Positions 41,743 to 50,557 are shown, numbered from the stretch's first letter. The stretch is DNA of 64,000 nucleotides from an uncultured Clostridia bacterium (GCA_934647235.1 CAKUFG010000012.1:16508-80507); one strand, 5' to 3'. Made by a program: numbers and translations. The notes: generated by a model from the sequence alone, not told the origin.

Positions 41743-43653
41743 ATGGAAGATAACAAGCAGAAACGCTATGAAAAGCCCAAGATGCCGCGTTCGCCCCTGT
41801 TCTGGGTGATGGTTGCGCTGCTGGGCCTGCTGCTGATCTCCAATATCCTGTCCACCAGCTCCTATCTGCGCGGCTCCACGGAAACGGTGGAATACTCCGC
41901 CTTCCTGCAGATGGTGGCGCAGGGACAGGTGGATCAGGTGTCGATCGGCACGGACGTCATCACCTTTACCCTTAAAACCGAAAACAAGCTGACCTGGTTC
42001 TATAACAGCACAGGCGTTAAGCGCTATCAAACCGTGCCGGTCAACGATCCCAATCTGGTGGATCGCCTGACGGCCGCAGGCGTTACCTTCGGCGGCGAGA
42101 ACCAAAGCGGCGTGTCGTTCCTGGGGGTGCTGGTCAGCATCATCCTGCCCCTCGCCTTCTACGCGCTGATCATCTTCTTTTTGGTGCGTATGTTCAAAAA
42201 AGGCGGCTCGGGCATGGGCGCGATGAGCTTTGGCAAGAGCAGCGCCAAGATGTACACCGTCAGCGACCAAAGCAAAAAGTTTACCGACGTGGCTGGCCAG
42301 GATGAGGCCAAGGAAGCGCTGATCGAGCTGGTGGATTTTCTGCATCAGCCCGAAAAGTACCGCGCCATCGGCGCAAAGCTGCCCAAGGGCGCGCTGCTGG
42401 TGGGCCCTCCCGGCACGGGCAAAACGCTGCTGGCGCAGGCCGTGGCGGGCGAGGCCAAGGTGCCCTTCTTCTTTGTCAGCGGCTCGGCCTTTGTTGAAAT
42501 GTTCGTAGGCACGGGCGCGGCCCGCGTGCGCGATCTGTTCAAGCAGGCCAATGAAAAGGCCCCGTGCATCATCTTTATTGATGAAATCGACGCCATCGGC
42601 AAGAAGCGCGACGCGGTGGGTCTATCCTCCAACGATGAGCGCGAGCAGGCGCTCAACCAGCTGCTGGCCGAGATGGACGGCTTTGACGCCTCCAAGGGCA
42701 TCGTGGTGCTGGGCGCTACCAACCGCCCTGAGATTCTGGACGCCGCCCTGCTGCGCCCCGGCCGCTTTGACCGCCGCATCACGGTGGATCTGCCCGATCT
42801 TCGCGGCCGCGAGGCTGTGCTGCGCGTGCATGCCCGCGATATCACCACGGCCAAGGATATCGATTACGCCGCTGTCGCCCGCGCCACGGTGGGCGCGTCG
42901 GGCGCGGATCTGGCCAACATCGTCAACGAGGCCGCCCTGCGCGCCGTGCGCATGGGGCATCAGGCCGTCACGCAGGACGATCTGGAAAGCTCGGTGGAAA
43001 CCGTCATCGCGGGCACCGAGCGCAAGAGCTTTGTCATTCCCGAGGCCGAAAAGCGCATTGTGGCCTATCACGAAATCGGCCATGCCCTGGTGGCGGCGCA
43101 TCAGAAAAACGCCGTGCCGGTGCAGAAGATCACCATCATCCCGCGCACCTCGGGCGCGCTGGGCTACACCATGCAGGTGGACGAGGAAGAGCATGTGCTG
43201 ATGAAGCGCGAGGACATCCTGGCCAAGCTGGCCGTGCTGACCGCCGGCCGCGCCGCCGAGAAATACGCCTGCAACACCTGCACCACGGGCGCCAGCAACG
43301 ATATCGAGCAGGCCACCAAGCTGGCCCGCGCCATGGTGACGCGCTACGGCATGAGCGACAAATTCGGCATGGTGGCGCTGGAAACCAACACCAACGCCTA
43401 CCTGGGCGGCGACGCGCAGCTGGCCTGCTCGGGCGATACCGCCGCGCGCGTGGACGACGAGGTGATGCGCCTGATCAAGGAAGCCTATGATTCCGCGCTG
43501 GCCATTCTAAAGCAGAACACCGCCAAGCTGCACGACCTGGCCGAATACCTGCTGGAAAAGGAAAACATCTCCGGCGAGGAATTCCAGCGTATCCTGTCGC
43601 AGCAGGATGAAAAGATCACCCCCCTGCCCGCCGGCGGAGAAACGGCGGTATAA
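41743..43653 (+). CDS. ftsH: ATP-dependent zinc metalloprotease FtsH
   Basis: 636 residues. Two membrane helices (near 20-38 and 123-145) flank a short external domain, then the AAA+ domain: FTDVAGQDEAKEAL near 180, Walker A GPPGTGKT near 222, pore loop FVEMFVGTGAARVRDLF, Walker B IIFIDEIDAIG near 275, arginine fingers in LLRPGRFDR. The zinc site is HEIGH near 443, where the more usual sequence is HExGH, so the ligands are kept. Third ligand in the helix after TTGASNDIEQAT. It removes membrane and short-lived regulatory proteins. Strong ribosome binding site AACGGAGG. Confidence 0.96.
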   Translation: MEDNKQKRYEKPKMPRSPLFWVMVALLGLLLISNILSTSSYLRGSTETVEYSAFLQMVAQGQVDQVSIGTDVITFTLKTENKLTWFYNSTGVKRYQTVPVNDPNLVDRLTAAGVTFGGENQSGVSFLGVLVSIILPLAFYALIIFFLVRMFKKGGSGMGAMSFGKSSAKMYTVSDQSKKFTDVAGQDEAKEALIELVDFLHQPEKYRAIGAKLPKGALLVGPPGTGKTLLAQAVAGEAKVPFFFVSGSAFVEMFVGTGAARVRDLFKQANEKAPCIIFIDEIDAIGKKRDAVGLSSNDEREQALNQLLAEMDGFDASKGIVVLGATNRPEILDAALLRPGRFDRRITVDLPDLRGREAVLRVHARDITTAKDIDYAAVARATVGASGADLANIVNEAALRAVRMGHQAVTQDDLESSVETVIAGTERKSFVIPEAEKRIVAYHEIGHALVAAHQKNAVPVQKITIIPRTSGALGYTMQVDEEEHVLMKREDILAKLAVLTAGRAAEKYACNTCTTGASNDIEQATKLARAMVTRYGMSDKFGMVALETNTNAYLGGDAQLACSGDTAARVDDEVMRLIKEAYDSALAILKQNTAKLHDLAEYLLEKENISGEEFQRILSQQDEKITPLPAGGETAV

Positions 43654-43672
43654 GCACACTGCAATCCATAGT

Positions 43673-43707
43673 AAAGAGTCCTTCCGGCTTAGCTGGAAGG
43701 ACTCTTT
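43673..43707 (+). terminator. Terminator of ftsH
   Basis: 13-bp stem AAAGAGTCCTTCC (43673-43685) / GGAAGGACTCTTT (43695-43707), nine-base loop, ending in T. Confidence 0.9.
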
Positions 43708-43784
43708 GCTTTGATGTTATTCTTAAGCTAACGGACGAGACAATACACTGCAGCGAGACAGATCAATAAACTGAAAAAATGTAC

Positions 43785-43824
43785 ACTCAATCTTTGAGTA
43801 AATGTCAATACTCAAAAATTGAGT
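43785..43824 (+). promoter_or_regulatory. Two identical operators upstream of the XRE gene
   Basis: ACTCAA-tct-TTGAGT (43785-43799) and ACTCAA-aaa-TTGAGT (43810-43824), both perfect 6-bp inverted repeats with 3-base spacers, centres 25 bases apart. They lie 29 to 68 bases before the start codon of the HTH protein, the usual place for an autorepressor. Confidence 0.8.
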
Positions 43825-43852
43825 GTGTTAACGTAGCTGCGAGGTGATACGC

Positions 43853-44077
43853 ATGGATTATCGTCAGCGACTGCGCGAGGTGCGGGAAGACCGGGATTTA
43901 TCCCAGGCAGAGGTCGGCAAGGTGCTTAACAAATCGCAGCAGGGGTACAGCCATATTGAAAATGGCCGGGCGGAGCTGAAAATTGAGGATTTGATTACGC
44001 TGTGCCGCTATTATAATCTATCTGCCGATTATCTGATCGGACTGTCCTCCAGGCCGCTGCCCTGCCCGGAGGCTTAG
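43853..44077 (+). CDS. XRE-family transcriptional regulator
   Basis: 74 residues from the ATG at 43853 (GAGGTG 6 bases upstream; a GTG at 43844 is inside that site). A single helix-turn-helix domain fills the protein: RLREVREDRDLSQAEVGKVLNKSQQGYSHIENGRAELKIEDLITLCRYYNLSADYLIGL, the Cro/C1 pattern including the closing DYLIGL. Such short repressors act as dimers. The paired identical palindromes just upstream make autorepression very likely, and by extension it may also control the FAD oxidoreductase gene 70 bases downstream. Confidence 0.93.
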   Translation: MDYRQRLREVREDRDLSQAEVGKVLNKSQQGYSHIENGRAELKIEDLITLCRYYNLSADYLIGLSSRPLPCPEA

Positions 44078-44147
44078 AATATTTGCGCTGGTCAAGCAGG
44101 CTGCAAAGCGCTATAATAATGCAGCAGTTTTTTGTTTGGAGGCTTTT

Positions 44148-45353
44148 ATGATTTTTACCGCTGCACAGCTATCCGACCTGCCCGTGCTGGATACATGCGA
44201 TGTGCTGATCGCCGGGGGCGGCGTTGCGGGCGTGGCTGCCGCGCTGTCCGCCGCGCGGGCAGGCGCAAAGATTACGCTGATCGAGCGCGAATACGCCCTG
44301 TGCGGGCTGGCCACGCTGGGGCTGATTACCTATTATCTGCCGCTGTGCGACGGCATGGGGCGGCAGGTATCCTTCGGCCTGGCCGAGGAGCTGCTGCGCC
44401 TGAGCATCTCGCAGGGCGCGGAGGGCGAATATCCCCAGGAATGGTTTGAAAACGGCGATCTGGAAAGCCGCGTAAAGCACCGCTACCGCACGCGGTTCAA
44501 TCCGCAGCTGTTCGCGCTGCTGTGCGAACGGGAGCTGCTGCGCGCGGGCGTGCGGTTGATCTACGGCTGCGAAATTACCGACGCGCAGACGGATGCGGAC
44601 GGCTTGCGGCAGATCGTGGTGCAAAGCCGGCTGGAGCGCGGCGTAATCCGCGCCAAGACTTATGTGGATGCGACGGGCGACGCCATTCTGGCTGCCGCCG
44701 CGGGCGAATCCACCCGCAATTTTGAGCAAGGCAATATCCTGGCCGCGTGGTATTACATGCAGGAGGCGGCTGGCGCCAGGCTGCGCGTGCTGGGCGCGGC
44801 GGATATCCCCGATCGCCATAAAAACCAGCAAAACAGCGGCCCCAAGCTGCTGACCGCCCAGCGCTTTACCGGCCTGGATACGCTGGAATTGAGCGATATG
44901 ACCGTGCAGTCGCACGATGCGATGCTGCGTGAGGTGCTGGCGCGCCGTGCGGCCGATCCTGCCGTATGGCCCGTCACCATGGCGACCATCCCGCAGGTGC
45001 GCATGACGCGCTGCGTGCAGGGCCGGGTGGTGCTGGATGATACCGCCCCGCATCGCCACGAGCCGCGCAGCATCGGCATGATATCCAACTGGCGCAAGCC
45101 CGGCCCGGTATACGAGCTGCCGTTTGATATCCTGCAGGGCACGCGCGTGCCCAACCTCTATGCCGCCGGGCGCTGCGTATCGGCCACGGACGCAATGTGG
45201 GATCTGACCCGCGTGATCCCTGCCTGCGCCGTTACGGGCGAGGCGGCGGGGCTGGCCGCAGCCATGCACGCGCGGGACGGCGCTGCGCCGGATATCGCCG
45301 CGCTGCAGAAAAGCCTTGCGCAGGCAGGCGTTGTGCTGCACGAGAACCCGTAA
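44148..45353 (+). CDS. FAD-dependent oxidoreductase (FAD_oxidored family)
   Basis: 401 residues from the ATG at 44148 (GGAGG 6 bases upstream). N-terminal dinucleotide-binding motif DVLIAGGGVAGVAAALSAARAGAKITLIER (residues about 18-47), then LATLGLITYYLPLCDGMG, VDATGDAILAAAAGE near 175-190 and the C-terminal FAD segment NLYAAGRCVSATDAMWDLTRVIPACAVTGEAAG. It belongs to the same broad family as the 10.8-12.7 kb protein but lacks the discoidin-like tail. Its substrate is unknown; members oxidise polyols or related compounds. TATAAT at 44112-44117 is a probable -10 element. Confidence 0.88.
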   Translation: MIFTAAQLSDLPVLDTCDVLIAGGGVAGVAAALSAARAGAKITLIEREYALCGLATLGLITYYLPLCDGMGRQVSFGLAEELLRLSISQGAEGEYPQEWFENGDLESRVKHRYRTRFNPQLFALLCERELLRAGVRLIYGCEITDAQTDADGLRQIVVQSRLERGVIRAKTYVDATGDAILAAAAGESTRNFEQGNILAAWYYMQEAAGARLRVLGAADIPDRHKNQQNSGPKLLTAQRFTGLDTLELSDMTVQSHDAMLREVLARRAADPAVWPVTMATIPQVRMTRCVQGRVVLDDTAPHRHEPRSIGMISNWRKPGPVYELPFDILQGTRVPNLYAAGRCVSATDAMWDLTRVIPACAVTGEAAGLAAAMHARDGAAPDIAALQKSLAQAGVVLHENP

Positions 45354-45359
45354 AAAGCA

Positions 45360-45404
45360 TTGTTTGCAAATTGATATATTTTTGTTTGCAAATTGATATA
45401 TTTT
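45360..45404. repeat. 22-bp tandem direct repeat upstream of the SRP RNA promoter
   Basis: Two exact head-to-tail copies (45360-45381 and 45382-45403) with the core TTTGCAAATTGATATA; TTTGCAAA is itself palindromic. They end four bases before the -35 element of the SRP RNA promoter. Confidence 0.85.
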
Positions 45405-45408
45405 GCGC

Positions 45409-45437
45409 TTGTAATTTGGATGAAAGTCTGATATACT
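45409..45437 (+). promoter_or_regulatory. Promoter of the SRP RNA
   Basis: TTGTAA (45409-45414), 17-base spacer, TATACT (45432-45437); transcription would begin at the base of the RNA hairpin near 45445. The AT-rich tandem repeat upstream could act as an UP element. Confidence 0.75.
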
Positions 45438-45444
45438 ATATCCG

Positions 45445-45551
45445 CTACGCATCGAGTCCCGTGCGATATCACGGCGTGAACCCTGTCAGGGCCGGAAGGC
45501 AGCAGCAGTAAGCGCATTCTGATATGTGCCGCGGGAGCGCTCGGTGCGTAG
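45445..45551 (+). ncRNA. ffs: Signal recognition particle RNA, small (4.5S) type
   Basis: A single long hairpin of about 107 nt. The apical domain IV has the conserved SRP54/Ffh binding elements TGTCAGG, CCGGAAGG and AGCAGC (45484-45507), and the base of the hairpin pairs CTACGCATCGAG with CTCGGTGCGTAG. A GTTTTTAT run follows. There is no Alu domain, so this is the short form, unlike the 6S-size scRNA of Bacillus. It carries Ffh to ribosomes making membrane or secreted proteins. Confidence 0.95.
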
Positions 45552-45589
45552 TTTTTATCTGTAAAAAACAAGCGTGGAAGGGGAAAGCC

Positions 45590-46423
45590 ATGGCTGATGC
45601 AATCAAGTACATGACCTTTAATTCGTCCTGCTCCTATGCGGGGCTGGCCAATATGCTGCTGCGCTATGGCGTGGATACGCAGGATCGCGAGATTGCCTTG
45701 GCGGCGAAGCTGCCCTTTCTGTTTGCCTATGAGCAGGGCGAGTACCGCGCGGGCCCCATGCTGCAGGGCGCGGCGTGGTTTAACCTGTATCTGCATCCGT
45801 GCGGGCTTTCCGTGTGCGAAAAGGAAATCCCGGCGGGGGAAACGGCGGACTATCTGCGGCGGCAGCGCACGGCCATGCTGGGTCTGCGCGGCATGGAAAG
45901 CGGCAAGCACGCCGTGGTGTACGTGGGCAGCGAGGGGGACAGGCTGCTGTTTATCAATAACAAATGGCAGCAGTCGGATGCGCCTGCCCGGTTTGCGCTG
46001 ACGCAGGCGGAGCTGTCCTCCCGGCTGGATGCCTCGGCCGTGGTGGCCACGCTGACGCGCATTGCGCCCTGCGCCGCCGACCTGACGGATAGGATGCGCC
46101 GGTCGATTCCCATCCTGCAGCGCAACGCGGCGGAAATCTGCGCCCTGTGCGATACAACGGTGTCTGCGTCTGCGCTGCGCGGCAGGATGGACGCGCTTTT
46201 CCGCGCCCTGCTGCTGGACGGCATCACCATGATGAGCCTGGCGGGGGAGGAAGCGCTGGCGGAGCGGCTGCGGCCGCTGCAGCAGGGACTGCTCAGCGCT
46301 GTGCGGCAGGCGCCCGATACGCCCGTCCGCCTGGGGGATTATCTGCCGCCGGACGCGCTTGCGGCTGCGGCGCAGGCTTATGCAAAGCGTATTGAAAGGG
46401 AAATAGAAGCAAGCGCGCGCTGA
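45590..46423 (+). CDS. BtrH/C39-like cysteine peptidase-fold protein
   Basis: 277 residues from the ATG at 45590 (AAGGGGAAA upstream). The N-terminal half resembles BtrH_N and peptidase C39-like domains: FNSSCSYAGLANMLLRYGVDTQDREIALAAKLPF with a Cys at about residue 13 in a CxxxxLAN context, and the candidate catalytic His in GKHAVVYVGSEGDRLLFINN near 108. The C-terminal half is helical, without recognised motifs (RRSIPILQRNAAEICALC, MSLAGEEALAERL). BtrH is an acyltransferase that moves an acyl group from a carrier protein to a small molecule, but other relatives are bacteriocin peptidases. Function unproven. No signal peptide. Confidence 0.6.
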   Translation: MADAIKYMTFNSSCSYAGLANMLLRYGVDTQDREIALAAKLPFLFAYEQGEYRAGPMLQGAAWFNLYLHPCGLSVCEKEIPAGETADYLRRQRTAMLGLRGMESGKHAVVYVGSEGDRLLFINNKWQQSDAPARFALTQAELSSRLDASAVVATLTRIAPCAADLTDRMRRSIPILQRNAAEICALCDTTVSASALRGRMDALFRALLLDGITMMSLAGEEALAERLRPLQQGLLSAVRQAPDTPVRLGDYLPPDALAAAAQAYAKRIEREIEASAR

Positions 46424-46430
46424 AAGATCA

Positions 46431-46471
46431 AAAACCGGCTGAATGGAGAGCAATCCACCCAGCCGGTTTTC
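46431..46471. terminator. Bidirectional terminator between the C39-like gene and tetR
   Basis: Stem AAAACCGGCT (46431-46440) / AGCCGGTTTT (46461-46470) with A-run and T-run on either side, so it works in both directions. Confidence 0.9.
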
Positions 46472-46485
46472 ACTTTATTATTTTG

Positions 46486-47169
46486 TTACAGGGCCCGCAG
46501 ACGCTGCACCAGGCGCTCGGCCACGGGCAGCATCTCATCCAGCTTTACAATTTCCATGCTGCCGTAGTCCATATCCAGCACACGCTCCCACAGGAAGCGC
46601 GCAGCCTCCACCGCCTCGCGGAAGGCCTGGGCCGCGCCCGTGCCCTCCCGCACGCAGCGGGACAGCGTTTCGCAGATTTCATCGTACATGGCGATGTGAA
46701 TTTCAAATACCAGGTCTTCCAGTCCAGGCCGGGCGATATGCGCCTGCCCGGTTTCGCCCAGGATCATCAGCAGGTTTTCGATTTCGGGCTTTACCAGCTC
46801 ACGCTGAGCGCCGCGCAGCGCGCCCTCCATCACTGCGCATTCGCCGCGGGAGCGCAGGCGAAGCAGCATGAACAGAAAATCCTCCTCCTCCGGCCGGAAG
46901 GGCTGCGTGCAGCGCAGCAGCACGTTCAGCCGCTCGCGCGTGCTGGCGACGCGCGTTTTCTTGTATGCGTCAAACCACAGCCGCACCTTTTCCTCGCAGA
47001 TGGCGGTCAGCACGGACAGCTTGGAATCAAAGTAGTGATAAAAGCTGCCCTTGCTGCATTGCAGCTCGGCCAGGATATCGTCCACCGTGGTTTCCAGATA
47101 GCCCTTGGCGCTGAACAGCCTTTCGGAGGCTTCGATGATGGATTGCCGGCGCACCTCGCCCTTGCGCAT
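46486..47169 (-). CDS. TetR-family transcriptional regulator
   Basis: 227 residues from the ATG at 47167-47169 (GAAAGGAG upstream). The N-terminal HTH is clear: RRQSIIEASERLFSAKGYLETTVDDILAELQCSKGSFYHYFDSKLSVLTAI. The C-terminal ligand-binding domain is helical with no diagnostic motif. It lies 34 bases downstream of the vanW-like gene on the same strand. The targets and ligand are unknown. Confidence 0.93.
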   Translation of the reverse strand: MRKGEVRRQSIIEASERLFSAKGYLETTVDDILAELQCSKGSFYHYFDSKLSVLTAICEEKVRLWFDAYKKTRVASTRERLNVLLRCTQPFRPEEEDFLFMLLRLRSRGECAVMEGALRGAQRELVKPEIENLLMILGETGQAHIARPGLEDLVFEIHIAMYDEICETLSRCVREGTGAAQAFREAVEAARFLWERVLDMDYGSMEIVKLDEMLPVAERLVQRLRAL

Positions 47170-47203
47170 GTGCCTCGCTCCTTTCGACGCTGCTTGTGTA
47201 GGA

Positions 47204-49108
47204 TCAGTAGTTGTACTCGTCGATCTGGGAATACGCGCGATAGGTGGAGGTGCGCAGCAAATCGCGCCGTACCTCCACGCCGTTCTGGTAATAAACGCGG
47301 TAGGTCTTGTACACGTAGCCGGCGCGCGCATTGCGGACGGTTTTTTTTTCGTCAGAGGCCAGACTGGTGTTCAGGCGAAGCTCAATTTCGGTCGGCGCGG
47401 GGGTGGTGGATACCAGCTCGGTCTGCAGATCGATGCTGACGCCGTCCTTGAAGGCCACGCCGTAGATTTCCACCGTGCACTTGCAATCCTTGTTGTAGTT
47501 GCTGCCTGTTACATAGGCCACAATGAAAATAGGATAGTCGCTGGTGTTCTTGAATTTAAGGTCGAGGCTCTGCTCCAGCGACTGATAGCTTTGCCAGTCC
47601 ACCGTCGCGTCGCGGCCGGGAGCCACGTAGGTGCTGGGCCAGGCATGCGGGCTGGAATAGACGATTTCCATGTTGGCCATGGCTGCGGCGTTGAACAGCG
47701 TGCTGGATACCTGGCACACGCCGCCGCCTACCTCCTCCACGCTTGCGCCCTGGGCAATCGCGCCGGCAGGGAGATAGCCCTTATCCACCGTGCGGCGGCC
47801 CGTGGTGCTGTTGAAGGAGAAGGTTTTGCCGCTTTCCACCGTGCCGGTCACGGCAGTGCAGGCCAGCTCGATGTTCTTGGTGCGGTTGTAGCCCTTGAGG
47901 TTGCCGGTGGAGGTGGTGTAGCTGGAAATCAGGCCGAAGCTCTGGTTCAGCTGCGCCACGGTGACATTGGGCTGGGTCTTTTGGGTGGTCAGGGTGACGG
48001 CGCTGTAATTGCGCGCGTCCATGCGGGAGATAATGGCGTTGTAAATCTCCTCGCTGTCGATTTCCTGCCCCACCTGCTCGGGCATAAACTGAAAGCTGCG
48101 GCTGGAAAAATCAAACTGATAAATGCTTGCGTCCTGCGCCTTGACGTTTACGCGCTCGGCCAGCGTTTCGGCCAGCGCGCGCACGGTGGATTTATCATAG
48201 GTGATCTGGGTGTACAGGTACGCGCCCTCCTGCCCGGCGGCGGAAACCTGCTGATACCGCGCCTCAAAGGGCGTGCCGCTGCCGCTCAGCGTATCGAGCA
48301 TGCCCTGGCGGCCGATGGCGTAGGCCTCGTCCAGCACCGCGTCGATATTGCGCGTCAGGGGCAGCTGCTCCTGGGTGATCGTCCAGGTTTTGCCGTCGAT
48401 GGTCACGGGCAGCGAAAACTGCTGATCGCTGTAGGCGGCGTTCTGCGTCAGCGCCTGGCGCGCCTGATCGCGCGTCATGCCGCCCAGATGCACGCCGTCC
48501 ACATGCACGCCGTAATAAAAGGTATCCTGGCTGAGCGTTGTCACCTTTTCGCGGAAGGCGGGATAGTGGCTGGAGTACAGCGATGAAACCGAGAACCCGC
48601 CGATGATCAGCAGCGCGATGCAGCCGATTACCACCAGCAGCCACAGCCCATCGTGCGAGCGGCGGCGCGGCGGCGGGGCTTCGCCATAATCGCCGCCCTG
48701 ATCGCGCGGGGGATAGTAGGGCGGCTGCGGGGGCGTGCTGTTTTGCGCAAAGCGCGGCGTATACTGCGGATATACCGGTGCGGCGGGCTGCTGATAAGGC
48801 GGCTGCGCGCTGCCGGCATAGGGCTGATAGCGACTCTGCTGCGGGGGGGCATAGGATGCGCTGGCAGCATAGGACTGCTGCTGCGCGGGCTGAACGGGGG
48901 TGGAGGAGGCCGGGTACTCCGGATATTCGGGGTACTGCGCGCGCGGCGCGGCATACTGCGCCGGGGCGCTGTCTTGGGGATAGGATGAGCGGGCGGTATC
49001 GTCGGGATACTGCACGCGGGGCGTATCGTCCGGGTATTGCGGGCGGCGCACGCCGTCCTGCTGCGCTGCATGGCGCTGGGAGCGGCGCTGGCGCGGGGGC
49101 TGCTGCAT
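47204..49108 (-). CDS. VanW-family membrane protein with peptidoglycan-binding-like repeats
   Basis: 634 residues. The first 165 are a cytoplasmic, Pro/Gln/Tyr-rich low-complexity region with repeats of the type QYPEYPEYPA and PQYPDDTPR. One membrane helix lies near 175-197 (GLWLLVVIGCIALLIIGG), then one or two PG_binding_4 domains (GVHLGGMTRDQARQAL; LAQSFGLISSYTT region), then the VanW domain (FSFNSTTGRRTVDKGYLPAG, GVCQVSSTLFNAAAMANMEIV) and a beta-rich end. VanW proteins occur beside vancomycin-resistance and wall genes but have no proven activity. Upstream spoIVB-like gene on the same strand. Confidence 0.88.
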   Translation of the reverse strand: MQQPPRQRRSQRHAAQQDGVRRPQYPDDTPRVQYPDDTARSSYPQDSAPAQYAAPRAQYPEYPEYPASSTPVQPAQQQSYAASASYAPPQQSRYQPYAGSAQPPYQQPAAPVYPQYTPRFAQNSTPPQPPYYPPRDQGGDYGEAPPPRRRSHDGLWLLVVIGCIALLIIGGFSVSSLYSSHYPAFREKVTTLSQDTFYYGVHVDGVHLGGMTRDQARQALTQNAAYSDQQFSLPVTIDGKTWTITQEQLPLTRNIDAVLDEAYAIGRQGMLDTLSGSGTPFEARYQQVSAAGQEGAYLYTQITYDKSTVRALAETLAERVNVKAQDASIYQFDFSSRSFQFMPEQVGQEIDSEEIYNAIISRMDARNYSAVTLTTQKTQPNVTVAQLNQSFGLISSYTTSTGNLKGYNRTKNIELACTAVTGTVESGKTFSFNSTTGRRTVDKGYLPAGAIAQGASVEEVGGGVCQVSSTLFNAAAMANMEIVYSSPHAWPSTYVAPGRDATVDWQSYQSLEQSLDLKFKNTSDYPIFIVAYVTGSNYNKDCKCTVEIYGVAFKDGVSIDLQTELVSTTPAPTEIELRLNTSLASDEKKTVRNARAGYVYKTYRVYYQNGVEVRRDLLRTSTYRAYSQIDEYNY

Positions 49109-49215
49109 GGCGTTCTCCTCCTCTCCGTAAAAATAAACCTTGGTATGTTTTTCATTATACCATATCCGCGCCGGCTGTCAACGCGCGCTTTTGCGGAAAA
49201 TTGTAAAATCCGTGC

Positions 49216-50364
49216 TCAGGCGGCCTCGGGCTGCCGGTCGGAGAGCGCGTCGCTCTGCTGCAGCATCCAGTCGATGAACACGCCGTAGCCCTGCGTGGGA
49301 TCGCTGACGAACACGTGCGTGACCGCCCCGACGATGCGCCCATCCTGCAGGATGGGGCTGCCGCTCATGCCCTGCACAATGCCGCCGGTGGACGACAGCA
49401 GCCGCTCGTCGGTTACGCGCAGCACCATGGATTTGGGCGCGGCGGCGCTCTGACGGGATACCTGGGTGATCTCGATGGCGTATTCGCAGGCTTCCTGCCC
49501 GGCGATGGTGGATAGAATCGTGGCCGCGCCCGTGTGCACCTGACTGCGTGAGGCTGTGGGCAGGCCGTCGGGATACAGCGCGCTTGCGGCGGGCGCATCC
49601 AGGTGCCCATAGATACCGAACACAGTGTTGACCAGCACGGTGCCCAGCGTTACCTGCTCGCGCAGGAAGGAGCCGCGCAGCTCGCCCGGCGCGCCGCGCT
49701 GGCCGCGCCGGACATCCACGATTTCGGCCTGCATCAGCGCGCCCTCCCGCACAGGCAGCAGGCTGCCGGTATCGGAATCGGTGATCGCGTGGCCCAGCGC
49801 GCCGTAAGCGCCCGTGGCGGGATCATAATAGGTCAGCGTGCCCACGCCCGCCGTGCTGTCGCGCACCCATACGCCCAGCCGCCAGGCGCGGCTGCTTTCG
49901 TCATAGCGCGGGGTGAGCAGCAGGTCGCTTTCCTGCCCGCCGCGCGATATGCGCAGCGACAGCGGCTGACCCTGGGCGGCGTTGACGGCCTCGGTCAGCA
50001 TGGCGCTTTCCAGCAGCGGCACGCCGTTGACGGATAGGATCATATCGCCCTCGCGCAGGGAATCGCGGCCGTTATCGCCCGCGCCTACCACCAATACGCC
50101 CTGCGTGCGGATGGCTACGCCGATAGCCTGCCCGCCGGGAATGAGCACGCGGGGGGCGGAGTCGCGGCTTTTTTCATTGCCTGCGCCGAAAAGCTGCGGC
50201 CATTGCAGCGTAATGACGGGGCGCGCCCGGCCTCCAAGCCGCTGATCCTGCGAGGAGGAGGCGCTGGCCGCGCTGTTCATGGGCCAGGCGCAAAGAAGCG
50301 CCGAGCCAATCGCCACGGCGATGGCCAGGGCCTTGCGCGCGGCGCTGATCCTGCCTTTTTTCAT
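49216..50364 (-). CDS. spoIVB: SpoIVB-like S55 serine peptidase with PDZ domain
   Basis: 382 residues. Signal-anchor near residues 8-30, PDZ domain near 78-150 (GVLVVGAGDNGRDSLREGDMILSVNGVPL), then the S55 peptidase domain with H192 in YGALGHAITD and S334 in GIVQGMSGSPILQDGRIVGAVTHVF, the SpoIVB signature. In Bacillus this protease is secreted by the forespore to trigger SigK activation in the mother cell. Its presence suggests a spore former or a descendant of one. The vanW-like gene follows after 107 bases. AGGA before the ATG is modest. Confidence 0.93.
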   Translation of the reverse strand: MKKGRISAARKALAIAVAIGSALLCAWPMNSAASASSSQDQRLGGRARPVITLQWPQLFGAGNEKSRDSAPRVLIPGGQAIGVAIRTQGVLVVGAGDNGRDSLREGDMILSVNGVPLLESAMLTEAVNAAQGQPLSLRISRGGQESDLLLTPRYDESSRAWRLGVWVRDSTAGVGTLTYYDPATGAYGALGHAITDSDTGSLLPVREGALMQAEIVDVRRGQRGAPGELRGSFLREQVTLGTVLVNTVFGIYGHLDAPAASALYPDGLPTASRSQVHTGAATILSTIAGQEACEYAIEITQVSRQSAAAPKSMVLRVTDERLLSSTGGIVQGMSGSPILQDGRIVGAVTHVFVSDPTQGYGVFIDWMLQQSDALSDRQPEAA

Positions 50365-50478
50365 GATGATATCTCCATCCTTTCCTGCGGGCAGTTTGCG
50401 CGCATCTGCCGCCGCGCATGCGGGGGAAAGATTGGCTTACCAAATGATGTCAGAAAAATGACCGGGCCGCCCGGCGCG

Positions 50479-50508
50479 TTGACAAATATTTTTTGACCAT
50501 GCTACAAT
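50479..50508 (+). promoter_or_regulatory. Promoter of the SDR - oxoamine synthase operon
   Basis: TTGACA (50479-50484), 18-base spacer, TACAAT (50503-50508), 50 bases before the SDR start codon. Confidence 0.75.
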
Positions 50509-50557
50509 GACACGGATTGCCTGAAAAGGATGCATTTGCCTGAAAGGGGCGGATTAT

